From NCBI GenBank assembly GCA_036874045.1, contig CM072340.1, forward strand, positions 449,001-513,000: a stretch of 64,000 bases of DNA. Reading direction: 5' to 3'. Of this stretch, positions 13,238 through 26,500 are shown piece by piece. Numbering within the stretch: position 1 is the first letter of the stretch; each line of letters starts with the position of its first letter. The DNA is from Cymodocea nodosa. Taxonomy: Eukaryota > Streptophyta > Magnoliopsida > Alismatales > Cymodoceaceae. The translations under genes and the position numbers were made by a program. The notes under the pieces are model-generated. The model was given only the letters and a program-made list of their open reading frames with translations. It made no database searches and had not been told where the DNA came from.

Positions 13238-15345
13238 TTATGCTCCGGCGGGGCCTGCTTGGATTGGTCCATTTGATCTAAGCCCACGACCTCTTCCACG
13301 ATACTGACCCCTTCCACGGCCGCGACCTAAACAGCAGAAACATTGCAACCATGAATACAGAATATGAATACAGAAATACTCCTTAAAAAAAGACATGGTT
13401 GTTGTCGGTACAATATTTCTCACTACTTGCAAAGCATGGCAACCACTAATGGACAAAACAAGAACCAATCGAAAATGTCAAAAAGAATGATATAAGCTTT
13501 TAAGTAGTGATGGTAGGATGTGTGAAGTGCATGCAAACTTCTGCAATACTGGCCTGGATCATTTATAATTATTCAAATGTACAAGTGGGAGTACCTCGAC
13601 CACGGATGGGAGCAGGTGCTTCCTCAATGTAGCCACCGGTTTCATATTGGTAATCACCACGCCCACTGTAACCTCCTCCCCCACCCATTCCACGACCACC
13701 TCTGAAACTACGGCCTCGACCACGGCCCCAACCACCACTACCATATCCACGACCCCTATTATCCCAACCAGCATCACCATAATCACCAACCATGTTTCCA
13801 TTGCCTAAACAAGAGCAAACAATTAGATCAGTTAAGAATCATCCTAAACAACAAAAAACGGCTCTCTTTAAAAATGTTAAAAAAGATAATCAATCCATTA
13901 AGAGGAACTACCTCTGGGCCTTCCTCGTCCTCTACCTCCACGACCTCTACCTCTTCCACTGGGTGAGCCCTCTGTAAAGCATACGAACTTTAGAGAATGG
14001 TCTACCAAAAAATTAACATCGTCAGTTCAAATGTTACCTCCTTCGTAATCAAATTCCACCCACTGCTTAACTTGGTCAGCAGGCAGGGGAGCCTGATACC
14101 TGAAATTGAAGAGAGAGAGAAAAAAACAAATAGAAAAGTACAGCTCAGAAAAAATTTAGGTGGAGAACATCTGTAAGCAGTGAAAAATTACTATCAAATT
14201 TATGCATGCTTTATCTGCAAGAAAAGTTAGGCCTCCAGCTTAAATCGTCCAAAATAGAATGGTAGAAAGGCTTCACGAATATAAATGCTTGGGACCTATG
14301 TGACGGGACCAAAAGTGATACGATGTAAATCTAATGTAATGGGAAGTTACTGCAAGAATCATGGTTTCTTTTTTAGAAAAATATGAGCTACTTCGGCAGG
14401 TCATTAATGAGACATTATCTGTGACACTATATAACAAGCAATTCCCTATATTAAAAAAATCATATATTTTAAATGCGATCATTGAATATTACGTCAAAAC
14501 TCAAAATATGTGCATGGACAGAATCTGTTCATTCATAACCCAAGCAGCAAGCAATCTAGAAAGTAAAAGAAATGACTCACCCAGCAGACGATGCATCCAA
14601 TTCCTTCTTTGATAATGTAATTGTAATCATCGATACATGCCTTGTTGTTTCAAGTCTGCATAGAAGACAAATTACAAGGTATACAAAAAATTACCATGAA
14701 ACTGTGGGCAAGATCAACCAATTTTCTTACGGTAGCAGCCCTTCCTCCAACGGCTCCCATGTATCAGTTATATCAGTTGAACCAATAGACGTATTTTGGT
14801 GAAGCCCGACAATCCTTCTCTATATCATATGTAAAATAAATTTTAGCAAAACCAAAAAACTATATCAGTAATTTTAGCAAACCCTAAACCCTAATTGATT
14901 TGATCATTTGCATTAGTCTGCTAGTCAAAAAAAAAACTAAAAGAATTACTATGAAATCAAGCATCAATGTAAAAAACATGAAATGCACCTTAATAAGTTC
15001 CACCATCATGACAGTTTTGTTGATGGCTCTTCCCATAGCCTTGAAGACAATCTCATTTGAGCCTCTTTCCTGCAGGCAAAAAAGAAGAAGACATGAGCTA
15101 CTGCAATATAACGAAAGTAGCATCCTTCCATTGTAAAACTGAGGCTAGTAAATATGAATTCATAACCAATACTGAACATAACCTCGCTACAAAACCTAGG
15201 TATCTTTATTGATGTGAAGTACCTGGAGCAGGCTTGTTGCATAAGAAATGTAGTTTCTCATCCTCCCCTGTGCTGTGATACGGATTTCATTCTCATTAAA
15301 AGGGATTTCCTCCCTGGGTTTCTCCACCCTCTGATACCGGTCCAT
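13238..15345 (-). CDS. ALBA-domain DNA/RNA-binding protein with RGG C-terminus
   Basis: Eight coding exons on the minus strand: 15223-15345, 14989-15069, 14731-14819, 14581-14655, 14038-14099, 13912-13971, 13595-13804, 13238-13326. They sum to 789 nt in phase, 262 aa. The start is the ATG at 15345 giving MDRYQRVEKPREE, the usual family N-terminus. The ALBA fold spans about residues 18-110 (EIRITAQGRMRNYISYATSL, then GSNEIVFKAMGRAINKTV, then TRHVSMITITLSKKE). After the linker PLPADQVKQWVEFDYEG the rest is Gly/Arg-rich, with repeated GRGRG and RGG-like boxes. This is typical of the longer plant ALBA proteins, which bind RNA and RNA:DNA hybrids and occur in nucleus, cytoplasm and stress granules. 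All introns are GT-AG. It is tail-to-tail with the MCA remnant and points away from the demethylase gene, which is also on the minus strand upstream. No damage seen. Confidence 0.93.
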
Positions 15346-16140
15346 CTTCTAGTCCTTCCATTCCAAAAGGAAAACAGTCAATCAATAACCGCCTATGGTC
15401 CACAGACTCACACTTCTACATGAAATCTACGTGGATATCAAACCCAAACTAAAGACAACCATAAAAGCTTCCAAAAGCAGATCAAATAAAGTATTAAATC
15501 CATAGAGATTTCCCTTTGCTCTGAAACATCATAGAGATTTTCGACATCCCACAAAATATCGAGTGAAAGCAAAACAAAACACAAATATGAAAAAAGTAAC
15601 CAGAAAAGGGGAAACAGATCATTCCCCATACCACATAAAACCTCATGTTTCTGAAAAAATAAAAAAAAATCGAACACAGAATACAGATGAAAACTAGAGA
15701 TGACAACTCCATCTTCACAATGCGCAACCAGTGAAAGCGCGCAGATCCAAAATCACGACAAACACAACAAAAAGGGCCAATTTTTCTAAACAGATTCCGC
15801 ATACCTAAAACAAACCAAGGTATCAATCCACTAGTATCCCAGAACCAGAAATCCAATAAGACGTAACACATGCATGTGACCAATGAAACCCAAGGACGAG
15901 AGGCATAGAAAGAGGAAGAGACGATTTGGCCAGTGGTACCTTCCGGGGCCGGATTCGTCGACGGTGAGTTCGATTACGTTCAAGATGTGGGGGGTAGATA
16001 AAGGCGCGACTTCTCGTCCTCTCGATTCTATACACCAACAAAACCCTGTGGCTCCGGAGCAGCGGCGAACAGGTCTTTGCTTCGCTTCCACGCCTCCCGC
16101 TAGGGTTTCGCGATTTTACGCCCAAGTCGTTCCCTACGTG
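15346..16140 (-). promoter_or_regulatory. 5' UTR, leader intron and promoter-proximal region of the ALBA gene
   Basis: GC-rich sequence from about 15890 to 16130 looks like the first, non-coding exon. Read on the minus strand it ends in a good donor (ccggaag|gtaccac, exon end 15940), and an acceptor (gactag|aag) sits directly before the ATG, so a 5' UTR intron of about 590 bases is likely. A telo-box-like AAACCCTAG (plus-strand ctagggttt near 16101) lies in the presumed leader, as in many plant translation-related genes. No clear TATA box. Open frames here (15494-16287, both strands) are chance. Confidence 0.5.
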
Positions 16141-16149
16141 GTTATGTTC

Positions 16150-17518
16150 CACCCCCTACCGTTGGATTTATTAGGATTGGACGGTGAAGATCGGCTGGAT
16201 CTAGGGATGTCTTCTAACGGTCGGTTGTGGGAGATGAGATATTTGATCAAAGTAATAATAATACAAACAATAATAATAACTGAATAACGATTTTAAGTAT
16301 TTCTATTTATTATCAAATGTTTCATTAAATTACATAAATTTAAATCATTTCTTAACTGTTAAATTATATTTTGTTGAAATGTTTTTTGTCGTTAACATGG
16401 ATTGGTGAGATCATGTGTATTTATTGCTATTGTCAAATTTTTATGATAGTCTTCAATAATTGAGTTTATCTTGATTGCAACATTATTGCCGTTGCCAGTA
16501 GTACAGAAAATGGCGTAATATTCAGGCATTTCTGCATAAAAATATATCTAATTGAAATATATTTAAATCCTAAACATTTATGAGATTTTTCAAATCATTT
16601 TTATTTTCGTAGTTTATAATTGTTTACATCATGATTTTAAAGTTAACGATCAATACTAAAATCGTTAAAATAAATAAATTTTACGTTATTTAAGATTCAA
16701 ATCTGGTTACTTTTAATCAATCTCGACGACATTTTATTCATTTAAAAAATAAAATATTAAAAAAAATAAAAATAAAATAAAAATAAAATATGGCCTAATG
16801 ATTTATCTTCCTTCACCACTGCCCTCTCTCTATCATTGTCACATTTCATAATTTCTATTAAAATTTAAATCTTAGTAAACGTAAAAATTACTATCATTAT
16901 CCAAAAAGAGCTCTCATTTGTGCATCACAAGGATATTTTCCTTTTTTGAATAATGATAATATTTTCCTTCACTAAGATTCAGACCATAGGTGAATTGAGC
17001 TATTTATATTCACTTATATTTAGGAAATGAGTCATGGGAAGGAAATGCAAGTGAAATTTTCTATTGATCATAGCTGTTTAAATTACATCCAACAGTTGAG
17101 AATGCCTCCAACTTAATTAACACAAATGGTGACTACTTTGGGTGCCACCACCAAAAAATTAATCTTGTTTGTAAAGGGAAGATACCACACATTTGATGGA
17201 CTTGTTTGATTGAGGTGAAGCAGTCATCCACCTCCATTATGAATCTTTTCAATCAACCTCAGTTTGAACTCAGATGCATGTATGACAATGACAGAATCCA
17301 TAGAATCTACAGAACAACCTCAATCAACACATTTCATTGATCAAATACAGGTCGTGGATAATTACATGTTAACCTAGGCACTCCTAAAGGGATCAATACA
17401 TCAAAAACCAAAAGAAAGGTGAGAGATTTCAGGAAGTACAGTTAGTGCACAGCAAATGCTAAATAAACACTGGTTAACAAGATCTTCCATAAGTTAGGGG
17501 ATGGTGAATATTTGAAAC
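16150..17518. other. Intergenic spacer, ALBA promoter side and demethylase 3' flank
   Basis: AT-rich sequence containing the distal upstream region of the ALBA gene and the 3' flank of the demethylase gene. No gene, repeat array or RNA gene recognised. Confidence 0.55.
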
Positions 17519-20500
17519 CTACTTTGCTTCTTTCACTGTTGTCTTCTTGCCGTTCTTGGTAACTTTGCTTGCAGGGAAATGTAGTCTTGCAAGTAGCGGA
17601 CGAGGTGCCCTTGTTTTCTGGTCAAAACCTCTCACGCATACAAAACCTACAAAAAAAGGTAGAATGAGCTATACTAACAAGCAGCAGTAAAAAATTTTGA
17701 ATCTGCAACACCATCTTATGCCAAGTATTACAACAGATAATTTTCTGAAGAGATGCAACCCACGGCAAAGAAGTGATGTTCTAAGTTATAATGGAAAATT
17801 TGGCAAATCATGGTTCATTTGGTACTTGGCTATTACCCGAGTAAGAGGATTGCAGGTTCAAATTATAACAGCTGCAGAATTTTTACTGACGTTATTGCAG
17901 AATGATATCTGAGATTCTGAGCTAAGAAATCCCACATTTAGGGTAATAACAATGGATTAACCAATTGAAACAGCTATCTCAGTCAAGACAAAAAGGAACA
18001 CACCATTCAAAATATGTAATTCATAGAGCCATGGTTTCACACATACATATACATATACATATCTATTTCTCAAATCCTTCCCTTTGTCATCCAATCTACA
18101 ACTGTTTTTCATTCTTTATATTTTAGCTACCTTTCATCTTGTAATTTACTCTATACACTGCATATTAAACCATTTCATATGTATATTTTATTTTTCATCC
18201 TTCTATTGTATGAAAATAGTTCAACTTTTATTTGAATCATTGTCTAATAATATAAAATGCTTCTTATATGGAATTTACATTTGTTTTTCAGTAATAGTAG
18301 ATAATATAAAACTTACATAGTGATGAAGTATCATTCTGCAAATAGTCCTTTTTTGGGACAGGTCAAACTTTTAAAAAGGTCAGTCCTCAGATATAATTAC
18401 AGAACAATTCGGATGGCTCTGTCGCACAGAAATGATTGATTGATCACTTGGCTCAATCTTGATTGCATTATGATTACAATTGTTTCCCATTATTTACCTT
18501 CTGTGTGATTTTTGTTTTTGAACAAGAAATACAACCCTGTCATGTTCAATAATAACAAAAAAACTAAGCGGAAGGATGAAGGCTTGCCTTCTCTTACCTC
18601 TCCAGAAACAGTGTTGTATACCTTCTGTGGTTAAACCTGAAAAGCATTTTTTTTTATCTGTGAGCATTTTGTCAATAGTTCTTTGTTGAGTTAAATAAAA
18701 ACTTATCAAATTTATTTTTTCTTGCCTCGAAATATAGTTGGTACTGACGTTCCAAAATAAACTGTGCGTCTTGGCAGGTTCCAGATCAGTTCCCTAGGAA
18801 TATCTAAAGGGCTAAGGCTAGAACAATGATCAGCAAATACCTGCAAAGCATCATGTGCAAGTGCTCTTTCATGAGTCACTATTTTAGAATAAAACTGTTG
18901 CAATAAAAAAATTTTCAGCGTTCTTCCAGAAAGCAGCTTCTGAGCATAATCACCTCATTGACTTGAAAATATGTACCATTGAGCGGAAAACTTCCCCTCA
19001 TTGCTGTTCGACATGGTATCTGGACAATAATACATTAAGCTACTAGTTAAAACTAACTTAAAAAAGGGTTTATGCTCTCTTTGAAAAGTTGCAAGTGTTA
19101 CCAGGAGAGTTCCTCGAACTTTACAAGCCTTCACTTCCCTGACACTGTTACATGAAAAGCAGGTTATGCTCTCACACAACTTTCCCAACAAATGGGAGCT
19201 GCAGGACGTTTCAGGTGCTTCCATTGATTGTGCAGTTTCACCTGTTGTGACAAGTAGTGCATTTTCATTAGCAAAAAAAAATTGTCACATTTTTTTATAA
19301 GAGATGGTCTGTGATAATTAAGAGGCTTCTATTATATCTGATACTAGCCCGGAGTCCAAATGGCAAGAAGATAGGGACATGGATCGTCAGGTTCTCTTTG
19401 TTCCAGCTGTAATTATTCAACATTGATTGCTCAGGAAGAAAATTGCTAATTGAAAGGTAACTTGCAATGCAATAGAAAACCACTCACTCCAGCCAATAGA
19501 GGATGTCTATCTGGGAGTTCATACCTGTAATAATAGATACAAATGTTTTAGTTGGTAGTGTAATATCGGTCCACTTAAAATATTTCCCATGCAAAATGCA
19601 ATTCTGGAATTATGCATTTTTGTTGCTTTTGCTAATTTGCTTCTTGATATGCTGTTCCAAAGTATAGGGAAAAGGGTAGGCACATACACTTGGTGTTCAG
19701 TCCGCAGGCGGTTTATATTCTTTAGTTTTGGTTGAGGGATAGAAGCAGCCTCAGGAGTTAGAGCAACCAAAGCTTTTGACATTCCAGCATCTTCTAGATC
19801 ATTACTCTCTTGCAATATGGTTTGCAAATTTTGTGTGAACCGTTCAATGTTTAGCTTTATTGTGGGGATTTCATCAGGGTCCTCATGAAAGGCATTCTCT
19901 ATTTCCTTTTCTGGAGTTTCCACACATAATGGTTCCGGTTCCGGTGTTGCTGGCTCCTCAATAATGGGTTCACAGTTGCTGACAGTCTGTTTGTTCGATG
20001 TAGAACTTCCTTCAAGCTGAAGAAAGGGTGCCTGACTAGCAACTGGCTCAGGAATCTGATCACCATCGCTAGGAACATTTGAGCTCACAAGACTAGCATC
20101 TTCTGGACCTGGAAGTGCAAGTCTTGCACTGAAAGGAGAAAACCAATAGGTAGAATAAGACTCAGATGCAAGGACTTTTCTTTGGTTATGAAAAAATCAT
20201 TCATCATGTTTTAAAAAACACAGAAAATCTGGAAAATTTATGCATATGATATGATTGTGTGAAGAATGCTATGTGCTAGTCTTGTTGTTGTCGTTCTTCA
20301 AAGGTAAGTTTGTAATCAAAGAGATTTCCATAGATTCCTTTAAAACAAGAAACAATCTCTTACAATGTGTCTCTTTCAAAAAGACAACATTTTTAATCTC
20401 ACACCAGTGACACTTGTTTTCACTTTATGAGCTAACTGTTTCCTAATGGTGTGGTGCATCGGGCTCTGACACATGGCATGAAATTATTGCATATCAAAAT

Positions 20501-23500
20501 TCAAGTAGCTTACCTAGCAAATGCACTTGCAAAGTGTTTACACTCTCCTCTCATTGGACATGCATTGCAGTTTGGCTTGTTTTTTGTACAAAAGACCTGC
20601 AAAACAAAATGAATGATTTCATATTGATCAGCATATTGTTACCTTACAGGACATGCTGCACAATGTCATTGGGACCTTTCCAAATGTGATCATTTGATAA
20701 TGCAGCTCATACCTGATTCAAAAAAACAAAAAATAAAAAATTAGCTGTCATGCTGGTGTATTTTGGCTAATTGAAATGATTTCCAAATGTTAATAATGGA
20801 CACAATAAAAACATTACAATGTCCTTTGATCAAGCCTACAGAGCCGAGGCCATAGGTACTTCTGAATAGTCTCCAGCATTGGATACCTTAGGACAAATTG
20901 GAATGAATGATTCAGAACGTATTTTAGATTGAACCATGTTTGTAAAATATTATGGACTAGTGATGATCTCGCTTATGATCACTTACAGCTCTAAAAGATG
21001 CAGCTGAAGTGACTCAGGTAGAGGTTGAAGAGGCACCCATCCCAGCCTTACACATATCCGACCAACATTTGTATCAACCTCCAAATGGTGAAAAAAATGG
21101 AGTATGAGAAGTCTTATGGCGATTTATATTTGTATCCAAATGACATATTTAAGGTAAAAACTCACTGGAAAAGCAAGGTGTTCAAGTGTCAATAGACGAA
21201 CACACTCAACACTTTTCAAACCCAGTCCTTGTATGCTCAGGAGATAATCCCTGCAGTCACCATAAATTTCCAAATATTCCAAGTTCCAACCAACTACAAA
21301 TTTGACATATTATGCACAATGTGGAATGCATGATGAATTAACTTGAATCTTCTTACGTTGAAGAGGAATGACAGCAAGTAAGAAAATATTTCTTTAGTTA
21401 TAGTAGATAAGAATAAAAAAGCATAGCTATGCTCTTACTTGACTCTATCAGGTGGAATATCCCTTAGCCATTCAAGGTCAATGCTACCATGGTCTTTGAC
21501 CAGTCGGTCTAGGAATTCCTGCAACAGAATAGAATAAAGTAAGATTTTATATGAAATTTGTCATCTACAACATTTCAATGGATGATAACTCTTGTGGTTT
21601 TACTCTTAAGGTGCCACTTAAATATCATAAAAATTCAAGAAACTCTGTTATAATATTATAGTTTTGCTAATTATGTTTGACAAATACATTGAATAGATAA
21701 CAATTTCAGAAATCTCTTGAAGGATCAAATTTATGGTGACAAGGTTTATCGCTTTTACAATAAATAATATTCATTTGTGTTGAAGGATGAAATTCGCAAA
21801 TATTCTAGGTTTAATCATTTTTTATTGTCTTAAATAATTCATGATTGAAATTCACATCTGATCATATTGTAGAAAATTACAAAATTTTTGCCAAGGAAAC
21901 ACAGTATTTTGCATCTAGTAAGATCTTTGCATCTATCTGTGGCTTATGATGATTGCATTTTTTCCATACTACTAGAAAAGACCCAATTAAGATAAATATG
22001 ATTGACACAAATATGTTAAGATGATCTATTTTTACCTTGATCCTTGCAGCAAGCCTATTGTTCATTCCACGTTCTCTAATTGCATCAGCTATTTCACTAA
22101 CATCAGCACACCGAACTTTTTCCCAGTCTACTGAATCCATTGTATCCACACTTCTTTCTCTTTTGGCACCATTACCCAATGCTTCTCTTCTTAAACTATC
22201 CCATTCATAGGTATCATTCTGCTTTTTATCAGTTGTCCTCTTTTGTTTTATTACTTCTTTGGCTGTTTTTATTTTAACCTTCTTATCTTCAATGATCAAT
22301 TCAGTTGTACCATAGGGCATACTTTGTTGCTTTCTCGTAGAACATGACAATTCTGAAAGACCTGAAATACTAGGTTGACTGTGTTGATCTAAATGCGTAT
22401 TATCAGCTCCATGATTAGCTTTTGGAGATGATGAATCAAGTTCCACATGCGTGCCCTCTGCATAGATATTTGTTTCCTTTTCATTGTGGTTGCATTTTGC
22501 TATATTGTCATGTAACAAAATCGATTGTTCTTTGATGGCAGAATACTTGGTCTTCTCACAAGGAATGCAATAGCAATTGCATGGATGGCTTTGGCAGCAA
22601 GCATAAAGACTTGAACAAGGGAATGGTGGGACAGAATGGTCCCTTGTAAACATACATGAATCAGTACATGCTGATTTCTCTTGAACATGAAATTTCATAG
22701 TATTTTTTCCTGATGGATTACCTGTTATGCATGTCTCTGCAACATCGAGTATGGAAGTGCCTCCCAAGGTGATTGATGGTACCATTTTGATGTTACTCAT
22801 TATTGCACGTTTGGTTTCATTGGCACCAAAGAGATTGGCAACAGTGGGACCAGGTTCACCATCTACTGGATTATGTTGTTGAGGACAATGTTCAAATTTT
22901 GACAGATCCATAGATATATCTTTATCAAGTTTCTTCAAATGATCTGACATCAAACTTCTATGTTCAAATTCATCACATTTAGATAAGCTCAGTTGATTCT
23001 CATGAATTTCCTTTGATACAAGACTTTCTGTCATATGCAAGTGCCCTGTAAATGATGTAGCAAGACCTGAACTGATTGAGCAATTACCAGTTTCCAAATC
23101 TTCAATTTCAGGGTTTGATTCCAAGCTCAAACCAATTTGATCAACCAATAGAGCAGGTGACTCTGAGGAATGTTGAGACGGAACAACTGATTTTTGAGAT
23201 GAAACTACATTTTCCATTTCTATCCTGCCTTCAGTTGATGCAGAAGCTTCTGAATAGCTAAACATGCAAGTTTTATTTTCTTCCTTGTACTGGGCTTTCT
23301 GATAACTTGATAGTATTTTGCTACTTTGTTGGTTATTTATATGATTTGGTTGCCTTTTGATATTGTCACTCTGTTCTACAAGTGCCATCACTTTGCTTTC
23401 ATCTGAAACATTCTGATTTACTGCATTGAGCAAACATTCATCTCTAGAAAATTTTGGAAACCTTGCAGCAAGAGACATGAAGGCAGAGCTACAAGTAAAG

Positions 23501-26500
23501 ACAACAATGGCCTTAGTCATTTCGTACCCAATGAAACCAACAGTACTCAGAAAACTTAATTTTGAATATATCCTAGGTTACTTCAAAGAAGATATAACCT
23601 ACCTTGATAAGTGATCAGAAACATTCTGAGTCAGAAATACTCCAACCACAGAGTCAACAACAGACCCTTTCCACTTGGAGAAGCGTCTGTCACCTGTTCA
23701 GGAGTTAATGGTTACTGTAGTCACAATGGAAAATCATATAAAAATGTGATATCAGTAATACCAATAGAGAACTACACAAATAAATAATATGCTCTGCAAT
23801 AGATGACTTTGATTCAACACAGACTCCAAATGACAATGATAGTGGAGGTAATTGTGGGAATGTATGAAATGATAATGAAAACAACCCCCCACAATAACTT
23901 AGTCCATTCACTACAGATATTAGATACACACACATGATACAGGATGATAATCATAGGGCCCATCAACTTAAGTGCACCTTCCCTTGACACTACGAAAGCC
24001 ATAGAAATCAAGATAGACAAAGGGATGATGAAATTTTATTCCAAATAGATTCCAACAATCCAATTAGTGGCATGATACATGGTTTTGATGCTCTTAGTAT
24101 TGCTGATTCATATAAAAGTAGTTATGGAGGAACTTCTTCTAATGAACTTGATAATTACCACTTTGATATTTTGATATTGTATGGTCAAGAAGAATTGGAT
24201 CATCATAAATAAATGGACAGTAGACAGTCAAAATCAGAATAAATGAGATACAACTTCACTTTTTAACTATTTACAGCCAAGTCCACAACTATTACCAACA
24301 ACACAACTATACGAGAATAATAGGCTTCTATTCCTTATGTTTTATATTTTGCTACAAGTTCACAGTATCTAAAGTAATAGCATGCAAGTACAAGTTTATC
24401 CTGAGGGTAATGGTAAATTATTTGTTGAATTCTATTCTAATCACTTAATTTTAATTGGAATTTTATGAAGTTTTTAGTAAATTTCTGGATTATTCTTAAA
24501 AACTAAGGAAAAATGATTTGTAAATTCTAATTCTAATAAAGAAATTACTTACTTTTAACTTAATTAATTAGGAACTCCTATTGAAATTCAGAAAAATTTA
24601 TAAAACTAAAGAAAAGTTTGTTATCCACGTTAGTTTTACTTAGCTAACTTTAAAAAGTATCATCAAAAATTAGAATTTAATGATTTAAAGTATTCTTAAG
24701 TTTACTGATTTAATTGGAAGTTGTGCTAATTTTTATGGACAAAATGCATGTAACACTATTACACACAATCACCACATAAACAAGCATTAACATGCATCTC
24801 TTTAATTTTTAAGGGAAAACATATAATATATACAAACATAGAAATATTCATACAAACATTCACAACATATACATTACAAATAAATAAAAGAAAAATGAAA
24901 TGAACACCTATTTTCTCCATGTAAATTTTTTCCTTCAAGACTTGTTCAAGAATAAATACTTTGTATATTTACTCTAAGAATACCACTTTTCAGATAATAT
25001 ACTCCTTCAATCAAATGAGGCTTCCAAGGAGCGTCACTTCCACGACTCTTTCACCAAGTGAAAAAGACGAAATGACTAATTTTTGAATTTCCACCTTTCA
25101 AGAATATGCTCATACAAGAAGGTTTCAAATGGATGAATAGGGAAATGAAAGAAGAAGAAGCGTCATTTCCTTCTCATATGAAATGAATATGTGCAATAAG
25201 AGAAAAATAAAGTGTAATTTGTTGAACGAAATAGAGAGGGAAAGTCTAAAAGAAAAATATAAAGCTGTATTTATAATGATGATCAAATGTCTCATAAGGA
25301 TGCATTGTAACCAAATTTCTTAATGAATCTATTGTATTTCTTCATTTCAGTCCACAATTTTTGTCATGTCATTCATTATATCATTTGAAATGGGAATACG
25401 TCTTTTAATGTCATTCTTTCTTAAAAATTGTATACTTTCACGTTGTCTTATGCAATATTTTCTTTTTCTCTTTGTTGCAGATCTTAACGAGAATAAACTT
25501 CTGGAAATATGTTATTTTTTCTATAAGTCACCATTTTTGTCGAATAGTTATCTTGTAACATTTATGAAAACTCAAACAGTTATTGCATAACCTTTTGAAT
25601 TTTGTCACTTGCAAAACATGTAACCTACAATTCTTATAACATTAGACACTTTATAAAACTCGAACAATTATCTATTAATTATACGTAAAACTCAAACAGT
25701 TATCCATTATCTATATATAAAACTCGAATAATTATCGTAACATTTTGAGTTTTTTTTTTTAATGTTGTACATGAAAAATACGTGAAAACTTATAACTTTT
25801 AAAACACATGTGTATAATTCATAACTATACGAGTTTTTTAATAATAACTCTTCAACTTTTTATACACTTAATCTTAACTATACGACTTTTTATTTAACCT
25901 TTGAAATTAAATCTTCTCATCTTTCTTCCTTCTTGAGCTTTACTTTAATAATGAGATTTGCAATGTCTTCTTATAAAATCATGTAAGATATCTTTTTGTG
26001 AAACATATTTTATATAATAACTATCATATATTAATTTATGCATTATTTAACCATTTAAAACATGTAAAACCTTAATTTCACAATTATCATACATTCTTCA
26101 TTAAATCACATATAATTGCAATTATAATTTATAAAATGTATAGATTAACATATAAAAAATATAAACTTTGAAGTCTAAACAACTTCCTAAAGTTTGCATC
26201 TTTCTTTTTATAGAATTTAGTATAATAGTTGACAAGAGACATTTTAAGAGATGTGTTGTTGACCATTCAATATTTTATAGGAGATCTATAGCAAGCAGTG
26301 TCATCATTACAGTTTATATATATGATATCCTGATAATAGTAAATGACCAAATAGATATTTCAAAGACAAAGGAATATTTTAGAACACGTTTTTGTTACCA
26401 AGGAAATTGATAGATGATATCCTGATGATAGCAAATGACTAAATAGATATTTCAGAGACAAAGGAATATTTTAGAATACATTTTTGTTACCAAGGACATG

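Noticed and set aside
13559-13801. 80-codon Val/Met-rich frame on minus
   Set aside because: Out-of-frame reading of the Gly/Arg-rich exon 7 of the ALBA gene.
15494-16287. Several 80-130 codon frames on both strands
   Set aside because: They overlap the ALBA 5' UTR, leader intron and promoter; no motif and mutually overlapping.
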